This document shows, one piece after another, positions 24,400 through 33,525 of a DNA stretch of 64,000 bases. How positions within the stretch are numbered: the first letter of the stretch is position 1; each line of letters opens with the position of its first letter. The translations under genes were made by a program, and so were the position numbers. Origin of the DNA: Fibrobacterota bacterium (GTDB lineage: Bacteria > Fibrobacterota > Chitinivibrionia > Chitinivibrionales > FEN-1185); assembly GCA_003165595.1 (NCBI GenBank), contig PLWQ01000025.1, forward strand, positions 137,548 to 201,547. The letters are read 5' to 3'. The notes beneath the pieces were generated by a model. The model had not been told where the DNA came from. It did no database searches and saw nothing but the letters and a program-made list of their open reading frames with translations.

Positions 24400-26016
24400 T
24401 CATTGTGTCGGCTTATTTGGAATGATTCGGTAAATCGAAAACGGCGGCACGGGAAATTCATTTGGGTGATTATAGTATTGCTGGTCCTTTTTTACCAAGA
24501 CAAGCCTGAAGGCGCTTTCAAGTTTCGTTTGATAGGCATACGATCCTTCAATGCCCCGGTAATCGCAAAAGAACACCGCCTTGTTCTGCGTCAGCAGAAA
24601 TGACAACTTATCAATAATTGTCGAGGTGGTATCATCCAGCCTTGACGGGGGAAAAAAGCAGGAATTTGAGTAATAATCAAGAGGAAAACACAGAAAGGCG
24701 TCGCACAGGACCACGGATTTCGGGGGAATGACCGATTCAATATCGTTCACAAGCCGATGTACCTGCGGCAGCCTGAAGTGGGCCGGCCTTGCACAGGGAA
24801 CCGAACGGGTAATCTTCACAGCGAAAAAGGGAAGGAGAAAAACCGAAGCGAGTATCCACAATAGAACTGGACGATGTTGTATAGTCTCAACAAGAGTGTA
24901 GAGCCCGCAAACGAAAAGGAAAACCACTAACGGATAGACGGGCGCCAGGTAAATGTTATAGGTATAGGCAAAATCGAGGCACGGAATAAACCAGCAAACA
25001 TAAAAGGAATATTCCAAGAGTAGGAATGGCGTCACCCACCACCGGACAAAGGCTGTTCTTCTTTGGTTCCACATTCCAATCGCTGCTATGGCAAGAAATG
25101 GCAGGGCCCACCACGCGGGGAACCCCTTGGGACTGTATATTATCGCCTGGGCCTTGCAGATAGCCACGAACGACGCCAAGGTATTCCTGAAAAGATCGAT
25201 ATTCTTCCATTCGTAGGGCGGCTGCGCCGGAAGATACCAATGCCCGCTGCTGACATGATTCTGGATGAGAAACGGAGTGAAGATAAGCATGGCGATTGCA
25301 ATGCCGGCTATCCCGTTGGTGATGGCTGGCCTAACCCGCATATCCCTCAGATGGTGGCTATTAACGAAGAGTAAGATCATTGGCAAAAACAGAATTGCCT
25401 GAGGTATCTTCACCGTGGCTGTCAGGCATAAGAGACCAAAGGCCGCAAGCCAGTACACCTTGCGCTTCTTCTGGGAAGCGAGGAGTGCGAACAACGACGC
25501 AAGGGTCGTCAGGGCCGCGCAGGCAATGTCTCGCCGAAACGTCAACCGAAAGTTGATCACGGTCCCGTACGCCGCTATTGCCAGTACCGCGAGTATCCAG
25601 GCACTGCGCCGATCGCGGTCCTTAAAGAATACTCGCGTAGTGAAAAACAAACCGGTAATGATGCAAATGTCCCAAACAATCCGGGCAATCCATATTGCAT
25701 TTTCACCGAACAGAGCAAGGAGCGGCGCCAGCAGCATTGCTATGCCTATTGATACAACGGAGACCTGTTGTCCTGCCGGATTCAAGACAAAAGGCGACAG
25801 GGTGTGTTTCATGTCGGGAAAATGCGACTTGAGAAGATCGTATACCGGATTGTCAATAATCATCTTCCCGTGGAGGAGCGCCTGCGCCGACCTGAGATAG
25901 ATAACCATGTCGTCAACCATCGACGCATCGTAATTCAGGTAGGCGTTGACTGAGTAAACGCAGAGAAAGAGCAGGAGGAGGCCGAGGCAAATGAGGCGCG
26001 TCTTGTCTTTTACCAT
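24400..26016 (-). CDS. Membrane glycosyltransferase, GT-C fold (PMT-like)
   Basis: About 538 aa. One N-terminal helix, then the outer loop YDASMVDDMVIYLRSAQALLHGK, whose VDD pair matches the catalytic acidic loop of GT-C enzymes. Many hydrophobic segments follow, and a soluble C-terminal domain with RLDDTTSTIIDKLSFLL. I took the ATG at 26016; a GTG 39 bases upstream is possible. It probably transfers a sugar from a polyprenyl-phosphate donor in the periplasm. It is divergent from the GT2/DUF2304/GT-C trio that could supply that donor. Confidence 0.72.
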   Translation of the reverse strand: MVKDKTRLICLGLLLLFLCVYSVNAYLNYDASMVDDMVIYLRSAQALLHGKMIIDNPVYDLLKSHFPDMKHTLSPFVLNPAGQQVSVVSIGIAMLLAPLLALFGENAIWIARIVWDICIITGLFFTTRVFFKDRDRRSAWILAVLAIAAYGTVINFRLTFRRDIACAALTTLASLFALLASQKKRKVYWLAAFGLLCLTATVKIPQAILFLPMILLFVNSHHLRDMRVRPAITNGIAGIAIAMLIFTPFLIQNHVSSGHWYLPAQPPYEWKNIDLFRNTLASFVAICKAQAIIYSPKGFPAWWALPFLAIAAIGMWNQRRTAFVRWWVTPFLLLEYSFYVCWFIPCLDFAYTYNIYLAPVYPLVVFLFVCGLYTLVETIQHRPVLLWILASVFLLPFFAVKITRSVPCARPAHFRLPQVHRLVNDIESVIPPKSVVLCDAFLCFPLDYYSNSCFFPPSRLDDTTSTIIDKLSFLLTQNKAVFFCDYRGIEGSYAYQTKLESAFRLVLVKKDQQYYNHPNEFPVPPFSIYRIIPNKPTQ

Positions 26017-26168
26017 GTCGCTTTGAGTTTCCTGGCGCTCACAATATGTATGCACCGTGAAGAATCTGGAGCCGGCGCGGAGCCGCGTGCCGCATCATTA
26101 AAATAAGTATATGACTCTTTTTACGCTGAGTCAATTACCCTGTCTTTATTATGGGCCCGTTGATTGTT

Positions 26169-26197
26169 TTGCTATTATGCGGCCGAAAAGATATTAT
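26169..26197 (+). promoter_or_regulatory. Promoter of the GT2/DUF2304/GT-C operon
   Basis: TTGCTA (26169-26174), 17 bp, TATTAT (26192-26197). It lies in the 237-bp gap between two divergent genes, about 57 bp before the GT2 start codon. Confidence 0.5.
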
Positions 26198-26253
26198 TTA
26201 AGTTGGTAAACGACATGCCCTAAGAGCTCAAGAAGGGACCGCTCCCCAATACC

Positions 26254-26964
26254 ATGAATTCGCTCGTCCTTATTCCGGCATTCAATGAGGAAAAAAACCT
26301 GCCTTCGGTTATTGCCGAGGTAAGGGCCAGCCTGCCGGATTTCGATATCGTTGTCGTAAACGACGGCTCCAGAGACCGAACCGAAGAACTTGCTCGTACC
26401 GCCGGAAGTGTGGTTATTTCTCATCCTGTCAATGTTGGATATGGGGCGGCGGTCCAGACGGGATTCAAATACGCCTGCAAAAAGGGCTATGCCGTTGTCG
26501 TGCTCATGGACGCCGATGGGCAGCACGATGCAAAGGATGCGCAACAGCTTGTAACTGTGCTTAAAGATCATTCATTGGACATGGTCATTGGCTCCAGGTT
26601 TGCGATAAAGACCGGCTATAAGACGACGTTCGCCAGGATAGTCGGCAGAAACCTTTTTTCGCTCATAACCTATTTGATAACCCATAAGAGATTTCTGGAC
26701 ATCTCCTCGGGCTTTCGGGCGATCAATGGACGGGCGGTCGCATTTCTTTCAAGAAATTATCCTGTTGATTTTCCGGACGCCGAGGTACTCGTCATGATGC
26801 TCCTGAATGGATTCAAGATCGCAGAGGTCCCGGCGACTTTTAGATCGCGCACAACAGGCCAATCGATGTTTTCGCTGCCGAAGAAAATCTATTATCCGTT
26901 CAAAGGCCTGCTGGCAATCGTCATCGTCGTAATGCGGGAGATCTTCAAAGAGAAGGAGAAATAG
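26254..26964 (+). CDS. Polyprenyl-phosphate sugar synthase-like GT2 (DPM1-like)
   Basis: 236 aa. VLIPAFNEEKNLPSVIAEV, DIVVVNDGSRDRTEELA and VLMDADGQHDAKDAQQL (DAD as metal site) followed by VIGSRF mark the dolichol-phosphate-mannose-synthase group. KRFLDISSGFRAING and the C-terminal hydrophobic stretch are typical too. Such enzymes load a sugar on undecaprenyl phosphate at the inner face of the membrane. The DUF2304 gene starts 1 bp after its stop, a widespread pairing, and a GT-C gene follows. Confidence 0.88.
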   Translation: MNSLVLIPAFNEEKNLPSVIAEVRASLPDFDIVVVNDGSRDRTEELARTAGSVVISHPVNVGYGAAVQTGFKYACKKGYAVVVLMDADGQHDAKDAQQLVTVLKDHSLDMVIGSRFAIKTGYKTTFARIVGRNLFSLITYLITHKRFLDISSGFRAINGRAVAFLSRNYPVDFPDAEVLVMMLLNGFKIAEVPATFRSRTTGQSMFSLPKKIYYPFKGLLAIVIVVMREIFKEKEK

Positions 26965-26965
26965 C

Positions 26966-27325
26966 ATGTCACTCAGGGGCCAAGCATTTGTCCTAATGAT
27001 TTCCATTCTGGTAATTCTCTTTGTGCTTAATGCCCTGCGAAAAAGGAGAATTAACGAAGAATATTGCCTGTGGTGGATTTTTATCATGATTGCAACGGAT
27101 GTCCTCGTCTTGAACCAGCGCCTGCTTTCAAGAATCACGCATCTAATTGGAGCGCTCGTTCCCATATCAACGCTCACGCTTTTTGCGCTTATTCTCATGC
27201 TTGCGATTCTGATATATTTCTCGATGAAGATCTCCGTTCTCACAAACCAGGTAAGGGAACTCATTCAATTTGCTGCGCTGCAGAAAAAGGACATTGAGGA
27301 GTTGCGTCCAAAGGCTCACCTATAG
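26966..27325 (+). CDS. DUF2304 membrane protein
   Basis: 119 aa with three hydrophobic segments: FVLMISILVILFVLNALRK, EEYCLWWIFIMIATDVLVL (the EYxLxW motif of DUF2304) and LTLFALILMLAILIYFS. The C-terminal tail is charged and helical. Members nearly always neighbour a GT2 gene of the DPM1 type and may help hold or flip the lipid-linked sugar; biochemical evidence is thin. It is sandwiched between a GT2 and a GT-C gene here. Confidence 0.85.
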   Translation: MSLRGQAFVLMISILVILFVLNALRKRRINEEYCLWWIFIMIATDVLVLNQRLLSRITHLIGALVPISTLTLFALILMLAILIYFSMKISVLTNQVRELIQFAALQKKDIEELRPKAHL

Positions 27326-27353
27326 GCAACGTAGCGTCATACCCGGCCATCTT

Positions 27354-28967
27354 ATGAACACATCTGCTTTCAAACCATATCGCCCGGTGCTCTTCTTCCT
27401 TATCGTTCTCGCCATCGCCTGCGCCATTCGCATCCACCTTCTCCCCGTGCCGCTGGAACGGGACGAAGGAGAATATGCCTACTCCGGTCAACTGATTCTT
27501 CAGGGAATTCCTCCGTTTTCACAGTCCTATAACATGAAGATGCCGGGGATTTATGTTGCCTATGCGGCTATCCTCACCTGTTTCGGCCAAACTACAACCG
27601 GAATACATTTCGGTCTTCTTCTTATTAACATTTTGTCTTCGCTTGCCATGTTCCTGCTTGGACGCCGCCTGTACAATCCGCTTGTTGGTTGTGCTTCGGG
27701 TTCGGCTTTTGCCGTCATGACGCTTTGCTCGTCGGTCCTCGGGCTATCGGCAAATGCGGAACATTTTGTGGTCCTTTTTGTTCTGCTGGGATGCCTTTCG
27801 CTTCTCGAAACTCTCGATAAAGAACGTAGTCTTTTCGCTTTTTTGGCCGGTTTGTCATTTGGCGCCTGTGTCCTGATGAAACAGCATGGTGCGGCCTTTG
27901 CGCTTTTTGGATTTCTGTGTGTTCTGGCGGGGACATTTTCCGCGCACCGCGGCCGGATCAAGAAGCCGGCAATGTTCGCCTTGGTCTATTGCGCCGGGGT
28001 GCTTGTGCCGTTTTTCGTGGTTTGCCTGTGGCTGTGGTGTGCCGGCGTCTTTGGCAGTTTCTGGTTCTGGACGTTTACGTATGCCCGCGCCTATGTTACA
28101 CAGATCCCGCTGTGGGTTGGCGCACATATCTTTTACGACCAAATGGGGCACATCACGGCATCGTCCCCGGCGTTGTGGTTGCTTGCGATGTTGGGTCTTG
28201 TGTCGTTGCTCTTCGATAGAAACTCAAAATGGAAAACCGGCGGCGTCTTGTTATTCCTGCTACTGTCGTTTGTTTCCATATGCCCGGGTTTTTACTTCCG
28301 GGAGCACTATTTCATTCTGGTGCTGCCCGTGGTTTCGCTGCTGTGCGGGAAAGGGGTTGCGTTTGCCCTTTCGCCTTTTGTAAAACGTCCGGCATTGCTT
28401 TTTTCTCTCTTCTGCCTTGTTGTCGGCGGTGCGGTTGCGATTCCTCTTTTCGCGGAAAAGGCCATTCTTTTCGAGTCTGCGCCCATGCGCGTTTCCAGGC
28501 TCATTTACGGACCCAATCCATTCCCCGAATCGTGCGTCATCGCGGATTCACTGAGGGCGTGGACATCTCCTGCAGACAAAATCGGAATCCTGGGTTCGGA
28601 GCCGCAGATTTTCTTCTATGCTCACCGGCGGTCTGCAAGCGGCTACATCTATACCTATGCCCTTATGGAAAAGCAGCCCTTCGCTTTGCATATGCAGGAC
28701 GAAATGATACGGCAAATCGAAGCGGCCGCACCTCGCTATCTCGTATATGTTAATGTTGATGTGTCGTGGCTTGTGCGGCCGGATTCTTACACCAGAATCT
28801 TTCAATGGTTCAACCAATATCAGCGGAGCATGTACGAAGTTGCCGGCGTTGCCGACATTGTCTCGGATCGCAAAACAGTGTTCGTGTGGGGGAATGAGGT
28901 TAAGAAATACGCCCCACAGTCATCAGCCTGGATTGCCGTCTTCAAGAGAAGAGTGGCTGGTCAATAG
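27354..28967 (+). CDS. GT39-like membrane glycosyltransferase (GT-C fold)
   Basis: About 537 aa. After the first helix comes VPLERDEGEYAYSGQLILQGIPPFSQSYNMKMPGIY: the DEGEYAY acidic loop and a Pro-containing substrate loop are PMT/ArnT signatures. ANAEHFVVLFVLLG and CVLMKQHGAAFALFG follow the usual pattern. A soluble C-terminal region holds KIGILGSEPQIFFYAHRR. The ATG at 27354 is 28 bp after the DUF2304 stop. It probably uses the lipid-linked sugar made by the two preceding gene products. Confidence 0.83.
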   Translation: MNTSAFKPYRPVLFFLIVLAIACAIRIHLLPVPLERDEGEYAYSGQLILQGIPPFSQSYNMKMPGIYVAYAAILTCFGQTTTGIHFGLLLINILSSLAMFLLGRRLYNPLVGCASGSAFAVMTLCSSVLGLSANAEHFVVLFVLLGCLSLLETLDKERSLFAFLAGLSFGACVLMKQHGAAFALFGFLCVLAGTFSAHRGRIKKPAMFALVYCAGVLVPFFVVCLWLWCAGVFGSFWFWTFTYARAYVTQIPLWVGAHIFYDQMGHITASSPALWLLAMLGLVSLLFDRNSKWKTGGVLLFLLLSFVSICPGFYFREHYFILVLPVVSLLCGKGVAFALSPFVKRPALLFSLFCLVVGGAVAIPLFAEKAILFESAPMRVSRLIYGPNPFPESCVIADSLRAWTSPADKIGILGSEPQIFFYAHRRSASGYIYTYALMEKQPFALHMQDEMIRQIEAAAPRYLVYVNVDVSWLVRPDSYTRIFQWFNQYQRSMYEVAGVADIVSDRKTVFVWGNEVKKYAPQSSAWIAVFKRRVAGQ

Positions 28968-28997
28968 GAAACAGGGATGTTTGAAAAGTTACATTCG

Positions 28998-29669
28998 CTA
29001 CTGCGCTTTTGTGAATGCCTGCAATTTCCCCTGGACATAACGTTTCACTTCCGGGTTTTCGCTCGTTGCGTATACAAAAGAAAGAAATTCGAGGCCTTCC
29101 TCGGGCGCGCCCGCTTTCCTAAACATCGCCGCCGCTACGCCCGCAAGCCGGAAACCCGGAGCGTCGGGTTGTGTCACCGCGCGCGCCAGACAGGCCGCCG
29201 CATCCTTCTTGTTGTCGTAGTATCTATAGTAAATCATTCCCAGATAGAACCATAGTTTCCACTTGTTGGCCACACTGGAAGAAACGCCCCGTTCGAGGAT
29301 AACCCTCGCGGCGTCGGGGTCGTTGCAGACGTCCGGAATCATCAGGCCGGCAAATTCATATGCCGGATAAAAATCGGGATTGAGCCTGGTAACAAGATCA
29401 ACCATACGGACCAGCCACGTGTATTGACCCCCGGAGAGATATTCCGAGCCAAAGTAAAGCGTGGTTCGTATCCACAGGTAGTCGGCATAGGCTGTGTGGA
29501 ACCCAAGGAGATACGGTTTGATTTTGTCGCTCTGCGGAACAAACGCCATTGAAGGCGGCGCCCGGTGTGTCGACCTTATCGACGTGAGACTGTTTTGCGC
29601 CGCAAAAATCAGCGCCCCTATCGCGGCGAAAGAGACCGCAAACGCCAGGATTTTGCGCGGGGGTTTCAC
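28998..29669 (-). CDS. Membrane-anchored TPR-like protein of the ABC operon
   Basis: 223 aa: one N-terminal membrane anchor (ILAFAVSFAAIGALIFAA), then a helical-repeat region. YADYLWIRTTLYFGSEYLSGGQYTWLVRMVDLVTRLNPDFYPAYEFAGLMI fits the TPR pattern, as does KWKLWFYLGMIYYRYYDNKKDAAACLARAV. The GTG at 29669 overlaps the stop of the ABC permease (TAGTG), so it belongs to that operon. It may be a periplasmic partner of the transporter. Function unknown. Confidence 0.72.
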   Translation of the reverse strand: MKPPRKILAFAVSFAAIGALIFAAQNSLTSIRSTHRAPPSMAFVPQSDKIKPYLLGFHTAYADYLWIRTTLYFGSEYLSGGQYTWLVRMVDLVTRLNPDFYPAYEFAGLMIPDVCNDPDAARVILERGVSSSVANKWKLWFYLGMIYYRYYDNKKDAAACLARAVTQPDAPGFRLAGVAAAMFRKAGAPEEGLEFLSFVYATSENPEVKRYVQGKLQAFTKAQ

Positions 29670-30448
29670 TAGAGGTCCTTTGCGTCGAACAACACGCACG
29701 AAAGCGCAAGAAACAAGGCTGAGTACAGAATGCCATAGACAAGCGCGAGTACATAGTATGCCGGCGGGAGCACGATTCCGTAGACGATGTTGTCCCGAAC
29801 ATTAAAATGCTCAAGGTTCGGCAGCACATAATATATCGCGGTGAGGAGCCGGGGATAGAGTGAACCTCGCGCCGCAACCAGCTTGATGGAAAGCAGATCG
29901 TTGAGGTGGCCGGCAACATAGAATGCAAGAGAGAAAAAGGACGCGAGCATGGGTGAGGTTAGCGTCGAAAAAAAAATGGAGGCGGAGATAACCACCGACA
30001 TCTCGGCCCAGATGAGGAGCACGGCACACAAGAGCGAAAGTTTTATGGTTCCGCCCAGATATACAAGCGTGCAGAGGAACATTGTCGACATGGCCGCATA
30101 GGTAAGCAAGAGCGTGGTAAGCAGCCCTGCGTACTTGCCGCATACGAATTGCGCTCGAGATATCGGCTTGGTGATAACTTGATACAGCGTCTTCTGACTC
30201 ACCTCTCTTCCGAGCATGCCTACGCCGATAAATACCGCCAACAGCAGCCCGGCAAGAGACATGGTGGCAAGGCCGAAATCCTGCATCACCTGAATCCTGG
30301 CGAATACCGACCAATCCGCAACAAACACCGACAGCACGATGAGCGCCACGACAAAGAAGAGAACAATGTACAGAACGTTGTTCCGTATCGTTTCCTTGAA
30401 CGTGTTGACCGCAATCTGAAATATCGCCCGCATCCGCAGACCCTTCAT
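29669..30448 (-). CDS. ABC-2 type transporter permease
   Basis: 259 aa with about six hydrophobic segments, from NVLYIVLFFVVALIVLSVFVADW to the final YVLALVYGILYSALFLALSCVLF. The intervening VGREVSQKTLYQVITKPISRAQFVCGKY block is typical of NatB/CcmB-like ABC-2 permeases. I chose the ATG at 30448 because it overlaps the ATPase stop (ATGA); the longer frame running to 30751 is a shadow of the ATPase gene. The substrate is unknown. Confidence 0.83.
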   Translation of the reverse strand: MKGLRMRAIFQIAVNTFKETIRNNVLYIVLFFVVALIVLSVFVADWSVFARIQVMQDFGLATMSLAGLLLAVFIGVGMLGREVSQKTLYQVITKPISRAQFVCGKYAGLLTTLLLTYAAMSTMFLCTLVYLGGTIKLSLLCAVLLIWAEMSVVISASIFFSTLTSPMLASFFSLAFYVAGHLNDLLSIKLVAARGSLYPRLLTAIYYVLPNLEHFNVRDNIVYGIVLPPAYYVLALVYGILYSALFLALSCVLFDAKDL

Positions 30449-31368
30449 TGCCTTTTGTAAATTATATCTTCGAGTGAAGCGGACCGCTTCGACACCGACT
30501 CGCAGAATATTCCCTTTTCGCACAGGTATCGCTGGCACTCCACGGCATCCTTGCCGGCAGGAATGGAAATGACATCGCCGGCGTTGGCGTTTCTTGTCAC
30601 CGTGTACCCTTTTGCCGTAAGAAGATCCCGGTCCGCTTCGGAAAGCCCCGCCACTTCGCACTCCACTACGCGCACCCCTTCCGCCAACAGATCGGCAAGC
30701 GGTCCCTGGTAGGCGAGGCGCCCCGCGGATACAACGACGACGTGACTGCACAACGATTCCACATCGTCAAGTATGTGGGAGCTAAAGAATATTGTTTTCC
30801 CTTCTTTTCCCAACGTAAGCAGTATGTGTCGAAAAAGCCGCCGGCCAAGGGGATCGAGACCGCTCATGGGTTCGTCCAGAACAAAGAGGTCCGGGTCGCA
30901 CAGCAGTGCCTGAGCCATGGAAAGACGCTGTTGCATTCCTTTGGACAAGTCTTTCACTTTGGTTGAAAGGGACGCGGACAGTTCCACCAGCTCCAAAACC
31001 CGCCGGATGTCCGGTTCTCCGGATTTCACGTGCCCCGCGGTGAGCCCGTAAGAAAAGCAGAGCGTTTCCCAAACGGTAAGATGGTCGTAGAAATAGGGGC
31101 GCTCGCTCAGGAACGAAAGCGCTGTGCGCGAGCGCGGAATCCGGGGATCGTTGCCGTTGACAAGCACCGTTCCGGAGGTGGGCCGGACAAGACCGAGGAG
31201 CATCTTGATGCTGGTTGTCTTGCCCGCGCCGTTGGGACCCACAAAACCGGTAATGGTGCCCCTCTCCACGGCAAACGAGCAATCGACGACAGCCGGCACT
31301 TTCCTTTCCCAGAAGTGCCTCCGGTATTCCTTGTAGACATGTGAGAACTCGATGCTGGGACTTGCCAC
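30445..31368 (-). CDS. ABC transporter ATP-binding protein
   Basis: 307 aa. Walker A GPNGAGKTTS, the SYGLTAGH loop, signature LSKGMQQRLSMAQALL and Walker B LFVLDEPMSGLDPLGRR, followed by the switch His in FFSSHIL. An additional C-terminal part (about residues 215-307) is common in exporter ATPases of the ABC-2 class. Start is a GTG (31368). It heads a three-gene operon with permease and TPR-like protein. In gliding or motility-type exporters and drug exporters the same arrangement occurs; the cargo cannot be told. Confidence 0.88.
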   Translation of the reverse strand: MASPSIEFSHVYKEYRRHFWERKVPAVVDCSFAVERGTITGFVGPNGAGKTTSIKMLLGLVRPTSGTVLVNGNDPRIPRSRTALSFLSERPYFYDHLTVWETLCFSYGLTAGHVKSGEPDIRRVLELVELSASLSTKVKDLSKGMQQRLSMAQALLCDPDLFVLDEPMSGLDPLGRRLFRHILLTLGKEGKTIFFSSHILDDVESLCSHVVVVSAGRLAYQGPLADLLAEGVRVVECEVAGLSEADRDLLTAKGYTVTRNANAGDVISIPAGKDAVECQRYLCEKGIFCESVSKRSASLEDIIYKRQ

Positions 31369-31542
31369 AATCGTTTCTCTTTGGGGGAGTGAGCGTGCAA
31401 CCTAAAGATACTAAGGGTGTTTCGTCGTGTCAATGGCAAACACACTCGTTGCCCCGTGGCGGTTCGCCGTTTCTCGACGGCCAGTTTAATCCAGCGGTTA
31501 TTTGTAATTTCATCGCGCCGGCGACCTTGTATTTTATTTCGT

Positions 31543-32811
31543 ATGCCTGCTCAAAAGAAGGGAACGGTGCATCATTGCCACGTGCACCCCAAGGCCTTTG
31601 CCGTCGGACGGTGTTCCGTCTGCAAATCGTGGGTGTGCGGGGAATGTTCGGTAAAAGTTTCTCATCAGGTGTACTGTTCTCGCTGTCTTGCTAAAAGGGA
31701 CTCGCAGGCGCGAGCGGCCGAAGTAACTCCCGTTTCCGAACAACCGACGCAACCGCCGGTTCGCAACCCGCCGCTAAGCTATTACCGGCTTATGGTTCTA
31801 TCCGCCGTGACGCTTGCTTTGTGCGGCATTGTTTTCGGCGTGTTGAACGTGAGGCAGGCGCGCGATTTGTCGGCGCAGAATACCTCGCTCAAGGAAAAGA
31901 GAATCGGGCTTCTGGGACAGATCAGGGAGCGAAACCGGGAAATTTTAGAGCTTCGCGCCCGATTGGATTCTCTCTCCGGCCGCGCCGCCGGTGCGCCCGT
32001 AGTCCGGAAAAGCGTCTTTGTCTTCCGTTCGGATCTCAATGTTCCTCCGGAAACCGAAGGAATTCCAATCTCTTTTGACAATGGGACTACGCAAAAGCGG
32101 CTTCTGTGCCTCACCTTCGACGGCGGCGACCAGGCGAATGCCGCGGCCGAGATTCTCGATACCCTCAAATCGCGCAACGTCAAGGCAACCATGTTTCTCA
32201 CTGGCCGGTTTGTCAAGCGTTACCCCGCTGTCGTGAGCCGCATCATTTCCGAGGGGCACGAAATCGGAAGCCATACGTTTTCGCACCCGCATCTGACCTC
32301 TTTTGTGCAGGATCACACGCAGACGGTCTTGCCCACCGTTACCGAGGCCTATCTACGCCACGAGCTTGTTGAAACAGACTCTTTGTTCCAGTCCCTGTTC
32401 GGCGCACGGCTTGCCCCTTTGTGGCGCGCCCCCTACGGGGAATACAATCGCACAATTTGCCTATGGGCCCAGCACGCGGGTTTTCTTCATGTGGGGTGGC
32501 GGCAGGGGAGAACGTGGAAGCTGGGTCTGGACAGCAACGATTGGACTCCCGACGAAGAGACTCCGGGCTACCACACGCCTCAGGAGGTCTTCGACAAAAT
32601 TGTCGGCCTTGCTCAGAGTCCTGGTACGGGAATCAACGGCGGCATTATCCTTATGCATTTAAACACCGCCCGCCAGCAGAAGGACCGGCAAGTCCATTCC
32701 ATTCTTGGCAAGCTGATTGATTCTCTTGAGTCCGGCGGCTACCGGTTTGTTACGGTGGGTGAAATGCTCAAAGAGTCCGGGGTTGACATAACACGGCTAA
32801 AACGTCTCTAA
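31543..32811 (+). CDS. Membrane-anchored polysaccharide deacetylase with N-terminal zinc finger
   Basis: 422 aa. The first 50 residues form a B-box-like zinc module (CHVHP, CSVCKSWVCGEC, YCSRC). A membrane helix (LMVLSAVTLALCGIVFGVL) follows, then a short coiled coil (about residues 105-140). The last 230 residues are a NodB domain: TFDGGD in place of TFDDG, SHTFSHPHL (HxxxH), RAPYGEYN, DSNDW and IILMHLN. The catalytic Asp stays but the second Asp, a usual metal ligand, is Gly. It probably acts on peptidoglycan or a surface glycan in the periplasm. The ATG at 31543 is preferred to a longer basic N-terminus. Confidence 0.8.
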   Translation: MPAQKKGTVHHCHVHPKAFAVGRCSVCKSWVCGECSVKVSHQVYCSRCLAKRDSQARAAEVTPVSEQPTQPPVRNPPLSYYRLMVLSAVTLALCGIVFGVLNVRQARDLSAQNTSLKEKRIGLLGQIRERNREILELRARLDSLSGRAAGAPVVRKSVFVFRSDLNVPPETEGIPISFDNGTTQKRLLCLTFDGGDQANAAAEILDTLKSRNVKATMFLTGRFVKRYPAVVSRIISEGHEIGSHTFSHPHLTSFVQDHTQTVLPTVTEAYLRHELVETDSLFQSLFGARLAPLWRAPYGEYNRTICLWAQHAGFLHVGWRQGRTWKLGLDSNDWTPDEETPGYHTPQEVFDKIVGLAQSPGTGINGGIILMHLNTARQQKDRQVHSILGKLIDSLESGGYRFVTVGEMLKESGVDITRLKRL

Positions 32812-32863
32812 AGTGATGCGCTAGAAAGTATTTTCTCATTGTCCACCTAGCATCTGGAGAACA

Positions 32864-33523
32864 ATGCCCGATATACAATCCCTTGTTCAGAATCTACTGG
32901 TTCGCGCTCCCGGTATCCTGGTAGGGCTCACGATTCACGAATATGCGCACGGGATGGTCGCCTTATGGAGAGGTGATGAGACTGCAAAACGGGCCGGACG
33001 TTTGTCATTCAATCCTGTGGCGCATCTAGACTTGTTTGGAACTCTCATGTTGTGCTTTGGTCCATTCGGTTGGGCAAAGCCGGTCCCGGTTGATTATCGC
33101 AATCTTCGCAATCCAAGGCGCGACGCCGCATTGGTGAGCGTTGCCGGACCCTTGTCCAACATTGTTTGCGCCGGACTGATTGGCATTATCCTTCAGCTGC
33201 TCATACTGAATTCAGTCAACATCTCCTACAGCTCATATCTATTCCCAATTCTCTCTATTGCTTATCAGGTTAACATAGGGCTGTCCTTTTTCAATCTGTT
33301 GCCGATCCCGCCGTTGGACGGATCAAATATTCTTTTGAGTTTTCTTCCAAGGTCAAAAGTGGAGCCGTATTTCAAACTAATGCGAAACGTACCAATTGTC
33401 TTTTTTGTTCTTATTTTCATTGAGTGGGCAACACCAATCAAGGCTCTCTCACTCATTCTCAATCCTCTCTACATACCGTATGCTTCTTTCTGGCATTTTG
33501 TCATTTTCGGAAGAAGGATGTAG
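32864..33523 (+). CDS. Site-2 protease family (M50) membrane metalloprotease
   Basis: 219 aa. HEYAH near residue 25 is the HExxH zinc site in the first membrane helix; NLLPIPPLDG near residue 144 carries the Asp ligand. The length and lack of PDZ domain match the small M50 group next to SpoIVFB and YwhC-like proteins. These cleave membrane-embedded substrates; the natural substrate is generally unknown. It lies 2 bp upstream of the heptose kinase gene and may be co-transcribed. Confidence 0.85.
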   Translation: MPDIQSLVQNLLVRAPGILVGLTIHEYAHGMVALWRGDETAKRAGRLSFNPVAHLDLFGTLMLCFGPFGWAKPVPVDYRNLRNPRRDAALVSVAGPLSNIVCAGLIGIILQLLILNSVNISYSSYLFPILSIAYQVNIGLSFFNLLPIPPLDGSNILLSFLPRSKVEPYFKLMRNVPIVFFVLIFIEWATPIKALSLILNPLYIPYASFWHFVIFGRRM

Positions 33524-33525
33524 CC

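Noticed and set aside
29669-30751. Longer 360-codon version of the ABC permease
   Set aside because: The first 100 residues are Arg/Gly-rich and lie over the ATPase gene in another frame; the ATG at 30448 overlaps the ATPase stop as expected for coupled genes.
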